Positions 7,229 to 14,121 of a stretch of DNA of 16,914 bases are shown in pieces. Within the stretch, counting starts at the first letter, position 1; every line of letters starts with the position of its first letter. Position numbers and translations under genes: made by a program. Origin of the DNA: Euryarchaeota archaeon UBA91. Its GTDB lineage: Archaea; Thermoplasmatota; Poseidoniia; Poseidoniales; Poseidoniaceae. The stretch covers positions 1 to 16,914 of the forward strand of contig DAMU01000095.1 of NCBI GenBank assembly GCA_002499705.1. Reading direction: 5' to 3'. The notes under the pieces were generated by a model that saw nothing but the letters and a program-made list of their open reading frames with translations, had not been told where the DNA came from and made no database searches.

Positions 7229-7764
7229 ACCTTCCTTTTCTGTCTTAGACCGTCAAGAACCGTCGCCCTTGCGCTGTAATATCCTCGAGAACTTGTAATC
7301 ATTTGATCGCATTGGCGAATCAGTGACTTGACTTCATCACTGGTCTTGTCGGTAGAAAAGGCATGTTCAACGCTGTTGGAAATATTCACTGCCTTTGTCA
7401 TCATGTCAATGACGTCGTGGTCGTGTTTTATGAGTTTTTTAAGGACTGAATTTGATGCAGAGCGTTGCCCCGAAAAGAAGGCGTGTGTCATGCCGGTTGG
7501 AGATTTGTCGATATCTTCTATCAACATGTCAATGGTGTTACAACAGGCTTTAGCTGCTTTAGCAATATCGAGTTTCTTTTCCCGAAATCCGCTGTCATGA
7601 ACATTGAGGAGATGGTTGCGTGCACGAGTTCCACAGCGTTTGATTTCTTCCCGAATCGCAAGGTCTGCATCGCGTCGTTTTCCTTTTGTGTACCCCTCAT
7701 ATCCGGAGAGAACCATTTGGATACCTCGTACATATGGGAGCACATCAAGCGGGGTTCCTACCAT
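7225..7764 (-). CDS. All-helical protein of unknown function, partner of the SPFH-like protein
   Basis: A 179-residue protein from the ATG at 7764; a GTG at 7794 would give 189 but would sit on top of the putative TATA box (GCATAATA, minus strand 7796-7803). The sequence is almost wholly helical, with heptad-like runs such as REEIKRCGTRARNHLL, AKAACCNTIDMLIEDI-type and SVLKKLIKHDHDVIDMMTKA segments, a basic C-terminus (LRQKRKV), no signal peptide and no membrane segment. It could be a four- to five-helix bundle. The gene overlaps the SPFH-like gene by four bases. I recognise no family or catalytic motif. An adaptor or regulatory partner of the SPFH-like assembly is a reasonable but untested inference from the coupling. 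Confidence 0.55.
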   Translation of the reverse strand: MVGTPLDVLPYVRGIQMVLSGYEGYTKGKRRDADLAIREEIKRCGTRARNHLLNVHDSGFREKKLDIAKAAKACCNTIDMLIEDIDKSPTGMTHAFFSGQRSASNSVLKKLIKHDHDVIDMMTKAVNISNSVEHAFSTDKTSDEVKSLIRQCDQMITSSRGYYSARATVLDGLRQKRKV

Positions 7765-7795
7765 GTTGACCGTATTGAATTGATACGGGGCCACT

Positions 7796-7803
7796 TATTA
7801 TGC
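7796..7803 (-). promoter_or_regulatory. TATA-like box of the helical/SPFH gene pair
   Basis: GCATAATA on the minus strand is centred about 35 bases before the ATG at 7764, in the 66-base gap after the thiamine ATPase gene. It suggests the pair has its own promoter and a short leader. Confidence 0.35.
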
Positions 7804-7830
7804 TATCCTCGGGATGATGGGGAGCCCAAC

Positions 7831-8475
7831 TTACACTTCGACGCTCACAGGACCTGAAATATCACTCCAATTCAAGATTCGATCGGCAAGAATCTCGGCT
7901 TCTTCAGGGTCATGAGTTACATGAATGGCTGACATCTTTTTCGATTTGAGAATTTCACGAGTATCTTGAGCAATTTTACGTCGAGTTGGTATGTCCAATG
8001 CTGAAAAGGGTTCATCCAGAAGCAGTAGAGAAGGTTGGTTGAGAAGTGCACGAACCACCGAAACGCGTTGAGCCTCTCCACCAGAAAGCGATTCAACCTT
8101 TCGATAAGAAAAACCTCCAAGTCCGACAAGTTCCAATTCACGAGAAATTTTCTTTTTTCGTTCTTCCTTTGTCAGTTTCACATCAAATCCTAAAGCGATA
8201 TTTGATTCAACATTGAGGTGAGGGTAAAGAATTGGCTTCTGGAACACATACCCAATCTTGCTTTCTGCCGTGTTCGAAAATTCAACCGTACCTCTTTCAA
8301 CAGATTCGAGTCCCGCAATCATCCGCAAGAGCGTCGACTTACCGCATCCACTTGGTCCGATAAGCGCAACGATTTCATTGTCACCTACATCCAAATTCAG
8401 GTTACTAAAAATCGTCTTGGAATCAAAGGTCTTGGTTAAGTTTTTCAATCGTAGTATTGTTTTTGATTTCGCCAT
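7831..8475 (-). CDS. thiQ: Thiamine ABC transporter ATP-binding protein (ThiQ-like)
   Basis: A 214-residue ABC ATPase, compact and close to ThiQ in length, lacking the C-terminal regulatory extension of sugar or iron importers. All core motifs are present: Walker A GPSGCGKS (40-47), Q-loop Gln79, signature LSGGE (130-134), Walker B LLLLDE (150-155) and H-loop His188 in HVTHD. It should power the permease encoded immediately upstream: the permease TAA and this gene's ATG overlap as TAATG (8473-8477). As the last gene of the operon it is followed by only a short gap before the promoter of the next pair. The ABC family is certain; the thiamine assignment comes from the operon (ThiN-domain regulator and ThiB-like binding protein). 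Confidence 0.85.
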   Translation of the reverse strand: MAKSKTILRLKNLTKTFDSKTIFSNLNLDVGDNEIVALIGPSGCGKSTLLRMIAGLESVERGTVEFSNTAESKIGYVFQKPILYPHLNVESNIALGFDVKLTKEERKKKISRELELVGLGGFSYRKVESLSGGEAQRVSVVRALLNQPSLLLLDEPFSALDIPTRRKIAQDTREILKSKKMSAIHVTHDPEEAEILADRILNWSDISGPVSVEV

Positions 8476-10271
8476 TAGAAACCACTCCTATCGTCATGCG
8501 CTCTGAAACGTTCTGCGAGAACAAAGAGCGTGAATGTAAGCAGCATGAGCACCGTTGCTGCTGCCATTGCGGTCGTGTGAATCAAGGGGTCAAAATTTGG
8601 CCGACTCATCAGTTGGTCAACTACAATTGAAAGCGTGTCCCAGGAGCCTGAACGAACGAGAAGCCATGATGCACCAAATTCTCCGAGCGAGAATGCAAGG
8701 GTCAGTGAACCAGCAACGACGGCAGGTCCACGAAGAAACATGAATGTGCCATGATACCACGAACGCGTGGGTGAGAGATTTAGCATTCGGCATTGTTCAG
8801 AAAAAGCGGGGTCGAGTGATTGGTAAGCAGGTAACATGATTCTCACGACAAATGGGACTGTAAGCAGGACATGTGGATAAACTGGAAGGAGGAACCATCC
8901 AAACATTTCTGGATACCAGCGTAGGCCTCCCAAGAGCACACCGAGGCCCACCATTAAGGCAGACACGGCCAGTGGAAGCATGCATAACAAATCCAATATT
9001 TTAGAAAATTTCGACCATCCGGTTTGTTCAAGCTTGAATATTGTTGAGGCCAGAATCCATCCAAGTGGTAATGCGATAAAGAGAGTACATATTGCATAAA
9101 TGATCGAATTTGACATTGCCTCGCCTACAGCCATTGTTGACATGTCTCCACTCCATGCATTGCTCCACCCATCGAGTGTCCAATTTCGTTCGACAGAACC
9201 TTCGGTAATTTGTCGAACTTGGAACGAAGAGAGAACTACTGAAATGAATGGAAGGAGAGTAAATGTTACGCCGAGCAAGATAATGATTTTTGCAACCACT
9301 GAAGGAGATCCATGATGCGTTCTCACCCCTTGTTCGGTTAACAGGGAAAGACGTTGAGAATATCTTTTTTGGAGTACAGATGTCATCCACAGTGTCAAAA
9401 GCAAAATGAAGAATTGGACCAGCGCTACGGAATAAATCAACTCACTTGAGTCGATTCGATAACCCACTATTCCAGCAGCTGAACCAGCCTCTGCCATAAG
9501 CGATTCAAGAGTATAACTCGTGGGTGTTAACCATTTTACAAGAGCAAAGGAAGTGAATGAAAACAAGAAACTCAATGCTGCAGCGCAGAAAACAGCTGGT
9601 CCAATGACGGGAATCCACAGATACTTCATTCTCGCAACTCTCGATTGGCCTTGGGGTAATACGGAAAGTTGCTCTTCCCATGCTGGGTCTAGTGATGATA
9701 AAGTCGGCTCAACAAAACGAATCATCAACGAAAGGTTGAACCATGCATGTGCGATGATAAGTGCGAGGAAGTGTCCAGGGTGATTCCAACCTGATGCCTC
9801 TGCAAACCAGCCAACAATGCCAGTCTCGAGCCGGAGGTCGATACCAATTTTTGTGAGTAAACCATCTTGGCGTATCAAACTCAAAAAACCCATTGCTGCA
9901 ACGATTGAAGGGGTGACAAATGGGACCGCAATCAGTGCCCTGAGTAGGCGAATTCTCTTCCATTGGTAACGGCTCAAGCACCATGCAACCGGTAACCCGA
10001 TAATGATGGTGAGTACGGACGAGGCGATTGCTTCCAACAAAGTAAATTTTAACGCTTCCATCCCACCATAGATGTTCCTAAATTCAGTGAAGGCCTGCCA
10101 AGCAGTCCAATTTGTGACGTATTCCAATCTGGATAAGGCATAAACAAACGGTAACGTGGAACCGAGCGTAAACAGAGCAACTGCAAGCACTCGAACCGTC
10201 TTGTCAGAACTGCGTAGAATCGCCTCTCCAGGCGCTCCAATCGCAGCATGAGCCACTGAACTCAGCCTCAT
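8475..10271 (-). CDS. thiP: Thiamine ABC transporter permease, two fused domains (ThiP-like)
   Basis: About 598 residues from the ATG at 10271. A TTG at 10295 is also in frame, but the ATG forms an exact ATGA overlap with the stop of the binding-protein gene, like the junction before it. The protein has about twelve hydrophobic helices in two homologous halves. Each half carries an EAA-type loop for contact with the ATPase: LDPAWEEQLSVLPQG in the first and LDPAFSEQCRMLNLSP in the second. This fused layout is typical of ThiP and of FbpB-type iron permeases. The neighbouring genes decide in favour of thiamine or a thiamine precursor. It acts in the cytoplasmic membrane together with the ThiB-like and ThiQ-like proteins. 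Confidence 0.85.
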   Translation of the reverse strand: MRLSSVAHAAIGAPGEAILRSSDKTVRVLAVALFTLGSTLPFVYALSRLEYVTNWTAWQAFTEFRNIYGGMEALKFTLLEAIASSVLTIIIGLPVAWCLSRYQWKRIRLLRALIAVPFVTPSIVAAMGFLSLIRQDGLLTKIGIDLRLETGIVGWFAEASGWNHPGHFLALIIAHAWFNLSLMIRFVEPTLSSLDPAWEEQLSVLPQGQSRVARMKYLWIPVIGPAVFCAAALSFLFSFTSFALVKWLTPTSYTLESLMAEAGSAAGIVGYRIDSSELIYSVALVQFFILLLTLWMTSVLQKRYSQRLSLLTEQGVRTHHGSPSVVAKIIILLGVTFTLLPFISVVLSSFQVRQITEGSVERNWTLDGWSNAWSGDMSTMAVGEAMSNSIIYAICTLFIALPLGWILASTIFKLEQTGWSKFSKILDLLCMLPLAVSALMVGLGVLLGGLRWYPEMFGWFLLPVYPHVLLTVPFVVRIMLPAYQSLDPAFSEQCRMLNLSPTRSWYHGTFMFLRGPAVVAGSLTLAFSLGEFGASWLLVRSGSWDTLSIVVDQLMSRPNFDPLIHTTAMAAATVLMLLTFTLFVLAERFRAHDDRSGF

Positions 10272-11413
10272 CCCATTTGGACTGCATTCTGCCAAATTGT
10301 GAGCCAGGTTTCCATATTCTGCTCAATCATTTCTTGCGTTATCGCATTACTCACGATGGCTTGGTCTGCATGGAAGCGATAACCGTTGGTCTCGGGCAAA
10401 TCAGTTCCGTTTTGAACCGAATACATAGAGTTGTAATCTGGCATATTGACGTTGACTTCCATGGATGTGATGAATTCAATAAATTGGTTCGCAGCATTTA
10501 CCTCAGCCGCACCGTTAATGATGCCAGTGTATTCCACTTGGTGGAATGAAGCCCGTGGGAGTACTAACGAAGTCGAGTGTGTATAATTCTCTGCATAATA
10601 TGCTTCGACTCCTGGTGAGTGGCAATAGGAGACTGTAAGGTATGCTCCGCCAATGTGCCCTTCCATATATTCTCCATATCCACCTGTGTAATAGGTAACA
10701 TAGGATTCGCTCCAGCCAGATGTGAAGATCGCCCCATTCTGAACCATTGCCATCCACCAGCTTGCCATGTCGCCGCCTTCATTACCGGGCGAATGACCAA
10801 AGTAATCCACCGTCGCTGCCAAAAAGGCACGGCCTGGCGAGGAAGTCATTGGCGATGGGAATGTGGTTTTCCCCTCCCATTCCGGTTCCGTAAGATTCCA
10901 AAGACTCGTAGGTACGGACATGTTGTCTGCTGCAAGGGCGTCTTCATCATAATTGAGGCATACATCTCCTTCATCAAAAGGAACGGCTAAAGGACCTTGG
11001 TAGAACTCGAGTGATGACTGTGTAAAAGATTCATCAGAAACATTGTTCGACATCAGGAGACAATTTTGAATTGCCGTCGGCAAATAGGTATTGTCCAAGC
11101 CAATCATCAAATCCGCTTGAGGTGCGGCTTTGGTAAGCATCATTTGGTCGAGAATTCCACCTGCATCATCAGTTTTGATGAATTCGACTTCAGTACCGGT
11201 TTGGTTAACAAATTGTGCAATGAGTTCGTCTGAAAAACCGGCAATATCGTAGGTTAGAATCTTCAGCGTCCCATCACTCTCTCGCACTTGAATGTCGGCC
11301 ATGCAAGGGTCTTCTGACTCAATTGATTCAATCATTTCATCAGTCAAACAACCACTGAGTGAGAAGGTCAGCAAGAGGAGTATGAGTGTTGCCGCCTTAC
11401 CTCTGGAATTCAT
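10268..11413 (-). CDS. thiB: Thiamine ABC transporter substrate-binding lipoprotein (ThiB/TbpA-like)
   Basis: A 381-residue lipoprotein with a Leu-rich signal peptide and LSGC lipobox (Cys22). The mature part matches the ThiB/TbpA group of periplasmic binding proteins: LKILTYDIAGFSDELIAQF (50-68), GTEVEFIKTDDAGGILDQM (73-91), KAAPQADLMIGLDNTYL (95-111), then VPFDEGDVCLNYD (144-156) and a Trp/Tyr-rich second lobe (SWWMAMV, GWSESYVTYYTGGY), which in TbpA lines the thiamine site. It captures thiamine or a close derivative outside the membrane and delivers it to the permease. Its ATG overlaps the regulator's TGA by four bases (11410-11413), and its own TGA overlaps the permease ATG, so the whole set is coupled. 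Related iron-binding proteins are the main alternative; the YD(I/S) and DNT motifs and the regulator argue against it. Confidence 0.85.
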   Translation of the reverse strand: MNSRGKAATLILLLLTFSLSGCLTDEMIESIESEDPCMADIQVRESDGTLKILTYDIAGFSDELIAQFVNQTGTEVEFIKTDDAGGILDQMMLTKAAPQADLMIGLDNTYLPTAIQNCLLMSNNVSDESFTQSSLEFYQGPLAVPFDEGDVCLNYDEDALAADNMSVPTSLWNLTEPEWEGKTTFPSPMTSSPGRAFLAATVDYFGHSPGNEGGDMASWWMAMVQNGAIFTSGWSESYVTYYTGGYGEYMEGHIGGAYLTVSYCHSPGVEAYYAENYTHSTSLVLPRASFHQVEYTGIINGAAEVNAANQFIEFITSMEVNVNMPDYNSMYSVQNGTDLPETNGYRFHADQAIVSNAITQEMIEQNMETWLTIWQNAVQMG

Positions 11414-12273
11414 TCACTCACTCCCAGTGCAGAAAGCAGTTGATGTGTTCGATCAATGAGGTCAAGTGGATTGTGTGCAAGGACATACAATGTTGGCTCC
11501 CATCCGAAATCGCCCTCATCCAGTAATACATCGATCCGAGTTTCTTGTGAATCCACCCTCCCTTTTGGAGCAAGAGAAAAGTTGTAACCAAGTTGTTTGC
11601 ACACTTTCTGAACATGCCCAGTCTTGACGGCAGATTCACTCAAAGGTGGGCGAATGTTGAGAATTGATACTTTTGAGGAATCAATTTCATGCGAGTCGAT
11701 GAGAACGGATGCGAGGTGGTTGGAGGAGCCAAAGCTCGGTGTTTCATGGTGGCGCAGTTCTCCTTCAACCAGTGTAATTCTTCCAGGAAATGCCGCAACC
11801 TCGGATGGAGATGTAGCGCCTTTACTGCATGAAGCAATATTGAGGCCAACTGCGGGTATGGAATGCTCGATTCGCCGGGCATCTAATCGACCAGCAGCCC
11901 ATTCCAGACGTCGTAAAAGTGCTCTTTGTTCTTGCCCTTCTTCTAAATCCAATCCAGTTAATGTTTTGTCGTAGCGGATGGTATTGTTGCCTGTGAATTG
12001 GAATTCTACGACCAAACGCTGTCGAACAACATGAGCTTCAGGACCCATGGAATTGAGAGCGAGCGATAGTTCATGACTCCAGCCGTCGATTGTTGCTTCG
12101 TCAGCACTGGAATTTAGCGACACGGGAGGTTTCTGCATTTGGCGTGAAATCGTACTTTGTGTTGAGCCGAGTGTTTCAGCAATTTCAGTCTGCGACCATC
12201 CTTTGGTCCGCAAATCTTTGGCTACATTCTGGTGTAAACGGCTAATCCATTTGTCCCCTACTTCTCCGAGCAT
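11410..12273 (-). CDS. thiR: HTH-ThiN transcriptional regulator of thiamine genes (ThiR-like)
   Basis: A 287-residue two-domain protein. Residues about 12-48 form a helix-turn-helix with GWSQTEIAETLGSTQSTISR as the core. Residues about 115-285 match the ThiN (thiamine-phosphate synthase) domain: IPAVGLNIASCSKGATSPSE (139-158), AAFPGRI (160-166), FGSSNHLASVLI (181-192), LNIRPP (205-210) and the closing DFGWEPTLYVLAHNPLDLID. Archaeal ThiR proteins have this layout and repress thiamine genes in response to thiamine phosphates. Arg165 and His186 are present with the same 21-residue spacing I recall for the catalytic Arg/His pair of bacterial ThiN, so residual enzyme activity is possible. It heads the uptake operon and presumably regulates it and itself. 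The segment 50-115 has no clear assignment. Function as regulator rather than enzyme is inferred from the HTH and the neighbours. Confidence 0.85.
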   Translation of the reverse strand: MLGEVGDKWISRLHQNVAKDLRTKGWSQTEIAETLGSTQSTISRQMQKPPVSLNSSADEATIDGWSHELSLALNSMGPEAHVVRQRLVVEFQFTGNNTIRYDKTLTGLDLEEGQEQRALLRRLEWAAGRLDARRIEHSIPAVGLNIASCSKGATSPSEVAAFPGRITLVEGELRHHETPSFGSSNHLASVLIDSHEIDSSKVSILNIRPPLSESAVKTGHVQKVCKQLGYNFSLAPKGRVDSQETRIDVLLDEGDFGWEPTLYVLAHNPLDLIDRTHQLLSALGVSE

Positions 12274-12294
12274 GAACTTTGCTCAAGCACTTAC

Positions 12295-12302
12295 CTATTC
12301 AA
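12295..12302 (-). promoter_or_regulatory. TATA-like box of the thiamine operon
   Basis: TTGAATAG on the minus strand is centred about 25 bases before the ATG at 12273, so the operon mRNA would be leaderless. Just upstream of it, ATGCA occurs twice with a two-base spacer (12318-12322 and 12325-12329), a possible regulator contact. Confidence 0.4.
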
Positions 12303-12365
12303 TGTTACTCGGAGATTATGCACTATGCATGGACATTTGAGCCTTTTTTGGACTGTTCCAAGCCC

Positions 12366-12390
12366 AAAAATATAAAATTCCAATATTTTT
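12366..12390. repeat. 8-bp AT-only inverted repeat
   Basis: AAAAATAT (12366-12373) and ATATTTTT (12383-12390) are perfect inverted copies separated by nine bases. It lies in the AT-rich core about 95 bases upstream of thiR. It could be a regulator site, a DNA bend or chance in AT-rich sequence. Confidence 0.4.
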
Positions 12391-12419
12391 CACTAAATGA
12401 GGGCATTTGATTCCCTTCG

Positions 12420-12445
12420 AATCATTTCTGATAAGAAGAATGATT
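12420..12445. repeat. 7-bp inverted repeat AATCATT/AATGATT
   Basis: AATCATT (12420-12426) and AATGATT (12439-12445) are perfect inverted copies with a 12-base spacer, giving a centre-to-centre distance of 19 bases, close to two DNA turns. That spacing would suit a dimeric helix-turn-helix protein, but no binding consensus is known to me. Confidence 0.35.
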
Positions 12446-12472
12446 TTTAAATTTGAAATTATTATTTTTGAG

Positions 12473-12487
12473 TCGAAAAGAGTTCGA
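12473..12487. repeat. 5-bp inverted repeat TCGAA/TTCGA
   Basis: TCGAA (12473-12477) and TTCGA (12483-12487) flank five bases. It is short and may be chance; it is listed because it is the third inverted repeat in the same intergenic region. Confidence 0.2.
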
Positions 12488-12599
12488 TATGCGCCATTAC
12501 TTATCTTGCATCATCCATCATTCATCTTTCATATTCCATTTTTTTGAGACAATTTTCCAAGCACATTTTCACAATTTCAAGCGTTTGTATTGATGAACA

Positions 12600-12607
12600 C
12601 TAAAAAC
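12600..12607 (+). promoter_or_regulatory. TATA-like box of the decarboxylase gene
   Basis: CTAAAAAC lies about 32 bases before the ATG at 12636 and 23 before the TTG at 12627. Initiation about 26 bases downstream would give a leader of only a few bases before the ATG. No Shine-Dalgarno sequence is present. Confidence 0.4.
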
Positions 12608-12635
12608 CCCCCATGCCCCCATCAAATTGAGTCGT

Positions 12636-14069
12636 ATGGAATTAGAGGTGTTCATCGGCGAGGTTGCAGACCGAATAGTGTCATACCTCCATGCGGGTGA
12701 GCAGCCAGGTAAAGTTGCAGAACCAATGCCCCATGCGTCCCTATCAAGGACCTCCGATCTTAAGATTCCACTTGAAGGGCATGGAATGGATGCTGTTCTT
12801 GATGACATTGATGCCTATTTGCGCTCATGTGTGAAAACAAACCGTCCCGAATTTATGAATCCACTTTGGGGCGGCATCAATACAGTTGGGCTTGCTGGGG
12901 AAATCATTGCTTCTCTAACCAACACCTCGATGTACACTTACGAACTTGCCCCACTTGCTACGCTTATCGAGGATACTCTGCTCAAACGTATGGGTGAGAT
13001 TGTCGGCTTTGAGAATGGAGCAGGAACGCTTACCACTGGCGGTTCAAACGGTAATATGTTAGGGATGCTGTGTGCTAGGCAAGCGATGAATCCTTCATCC
13101 ACGCAAAGTGGATTTGATGGTCGAAAGATGGTCGCCTATGTTTCGAGTGAGGCACATTATTCTGTCTTGATGTCAGCAAACGTGATTGGTATAGGGCATC
13201 AGAATGTGGTCAAAGTCGCTTGCGATGAAGACGGTTGTATGCGTCCTTCAGCGCTACAGGAAGAAATCGAACGCACCAGAAGAGAAGGAGGCGTTCCCTT
13301 TTGTGTCGTTTCAACTGCTGGCTCCACAGTACGCGGAGCTTTTGACCCGCTCAAAGAAATCGGTGATCTTGCCCACGCCAACGGCCTGTGGCACCATGTC
13401 GACGCTGCTTGGGGTGGCTCCGCAATGTTTTCTTCCAAGCATAGGCCCCTCATGGACGGGGTCGAATTTGCTGATAGTGTATGTTGGGATGCTCACAAAA
13501 TGATGGGTCTGCCTTTAATTTGCAGTGCATTTTTGGTAAAAGATTCAGAACTTCTTGCACGATTGTGTGCTCACGGAGAAGTCGCACACTATCTTTTCCA
13601 CGAGGATTCGAAAGAAATCGATTCTGGAAGATATTCGCTGCAGTGCGGTCGTCGAAACGACGCTCTCAAACTCTGGTTGGCATGGAGAGAGTGTGGTGAT
13701 GCGGGATGGGCGAAGTTAGTCGATAGATTCATGCAACTCGCTGATTATTTGGAATCGAGAGTTCAAGAGCATGAATCTCTTCAAATGATGTCTTCTCGAA
13801 TGTGGACCAATGTTTGCTTCAGGTTTGCGCCGCAAGGATTTGAAGGCGACCTCAATGAACTTAATTCTGAGATCCGTAGCCGGATGATGCAAAATGGAAA
13901 CTTCATGGTGAGTCGCTCGAATGTTGGTGATGATGTCGTCTTACGCTCTGTAATTACAAATCCACAAATCACTGAACAAACTCTCGATAATTTTCTTCAA
14001 GAAATAACACGAATATGCCATGAAGTGGTTCGTGGAATGCCGAGCGAACATCCATTTTCCTCATCTTGA
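12636..14069 (+). CDS. Group II PLP-dependent amino-acid decarboxylase, GAD65/CSAD-like
   Basis: A 477-residue protein from the ATG at 12636 (an in-frame TTG at 12627 would add three). It is strongly similar in pattern to animal glutamate and cysteine-sulfinate decarboxylases: PEFMNPLWGG and GLAGE near residues 71-88, YTYELAPL (100-107), SSEAHYSV with the PLP-stacking His174, VDAAWGG with Asp256, WDAHKMMGLP with Lys288 as the Schiff-base lysine, and LQCGRRNDALKLWLAW (335-350). It uses PLP to remove CO2 from an amino acid in the cytoplasm. Candidate substrates are glutamate (giving GABA), aspartate (beta-alanine) and cysteine sulfinate (hypotaurine); the sequence does not settle which. It is monocistronic, with its own promoter and a terminator directly after the stop. 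Confidence 0.85.
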   Translation: MELEVFIGEVADRIVSYLHAGEQPGKVAEPMPHASLSRTSDLKIPLEGHGMDAVLDDIDAYLRSCVKTNRPEFMNPLWGGINTVGLAGEIIASLTNTSMYTYELAPLATLIEDTLLKRMGEIVGFENGAGTLTTGGSNGNMLGMLCARQAMNPSSTQSGFDGRKMVAYVSSEAHYSVLMSANVIGIGHQNVVKVACDEDGCMRPSALQEEIERTRREGGVPFCVVSTAGSTVRGAFDPLKEIGDLAHANGLWHHVDAAWGGSAMFSSKHRPLMDGVEFADSVCWDAHKMMGLPLICSAFLVKDSELLARLCAHGEVAHYLFHEDSKEIDSGRYSLQCGRRNDALKLWLAWRECGDAGWAKLVDRFMQLADYLESRVQEHESLQMMSSRMWTNVCFRFAPQGFEGDLNELNSEIRSRMMQNGNFMVSRSNVGDDVVLRSVITNPQITEQTLDNFLQEITRICHEVVRGMPSEHPFSSS

Positions 14070-14071
14070 AA

Positions 14072-14097
14072 GTCGTTCTTCATAAACGACCTTTTTT
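14072..14097 (+). terminator. Hairpin plus T-run terminator after the decarboxylase gene
   Basis: GTCGTT (14072-14077) pairs with AACGAC (14085-14090) around a seven-base loop, followed by C and six T (14092-14097). It begins two bases after the TGA stop. This is the clearest terminator in the window. The T-run is also about 26 bases before the next gene's ATG, so it may double as promoter sequence. Confidence 0.65.
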
Positions 14098-14121
14098 GAA
14101 CTACGGGTGTGAATTCCAATC

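Larger units (their letters stand above)
12274..12635. other. AT-rich intergenic region with inverted repeats between thiR and the decarboxylase gene
   Basis: This is the longest non-coding stretch in the window and separates two divergent genes. I found no convincing small gene or RNA fold. It holds a strongly AT-rich core (about 12360-12480), three inverted repeats listed separately, and a pyrimidine-rich tract of CATC/CATT-like units (about 12510-12545). Both flanking promoters lie at its ends. Confidence 0.6.

Noticed and set aside
7465..7857. 130-codon plus-strand open frame opposite the helical protein gene
   Set aside because: It is antisense to a coupled gene pair, reads as low-quality protein with scattered Cys/Trp, and runs across the intergenic gap into the ATPase gene.
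9028..9390. 120-codon minus-strand open frame within the permease gene
   Set aside because: It is an out-of-frame shadow of the permease, whose two EAA loops and helices are continuous through this stretch.
10619..10990. 123-codon plus-strand open frame opposite the ThiB-like gene
   Set aside because: It is antisense to a gene with clear binding-protein motifs and coupled neighbours, with no promoter of its own.
7831..12273. Ferric-iron ABC importer (FbpABC/Sfu type)
   Set aside because: The permease layout would fit, but the binding protein has ThiB-type motifs and the operon starts with a ThiN-domain regulator.
12510..12545. Possible CRISPR-like or satellite repeat from CATC/CATT units
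   Set aside because: The units are short, irregular and not separated by spacers; this is a simple pyrimidine-rich tract.
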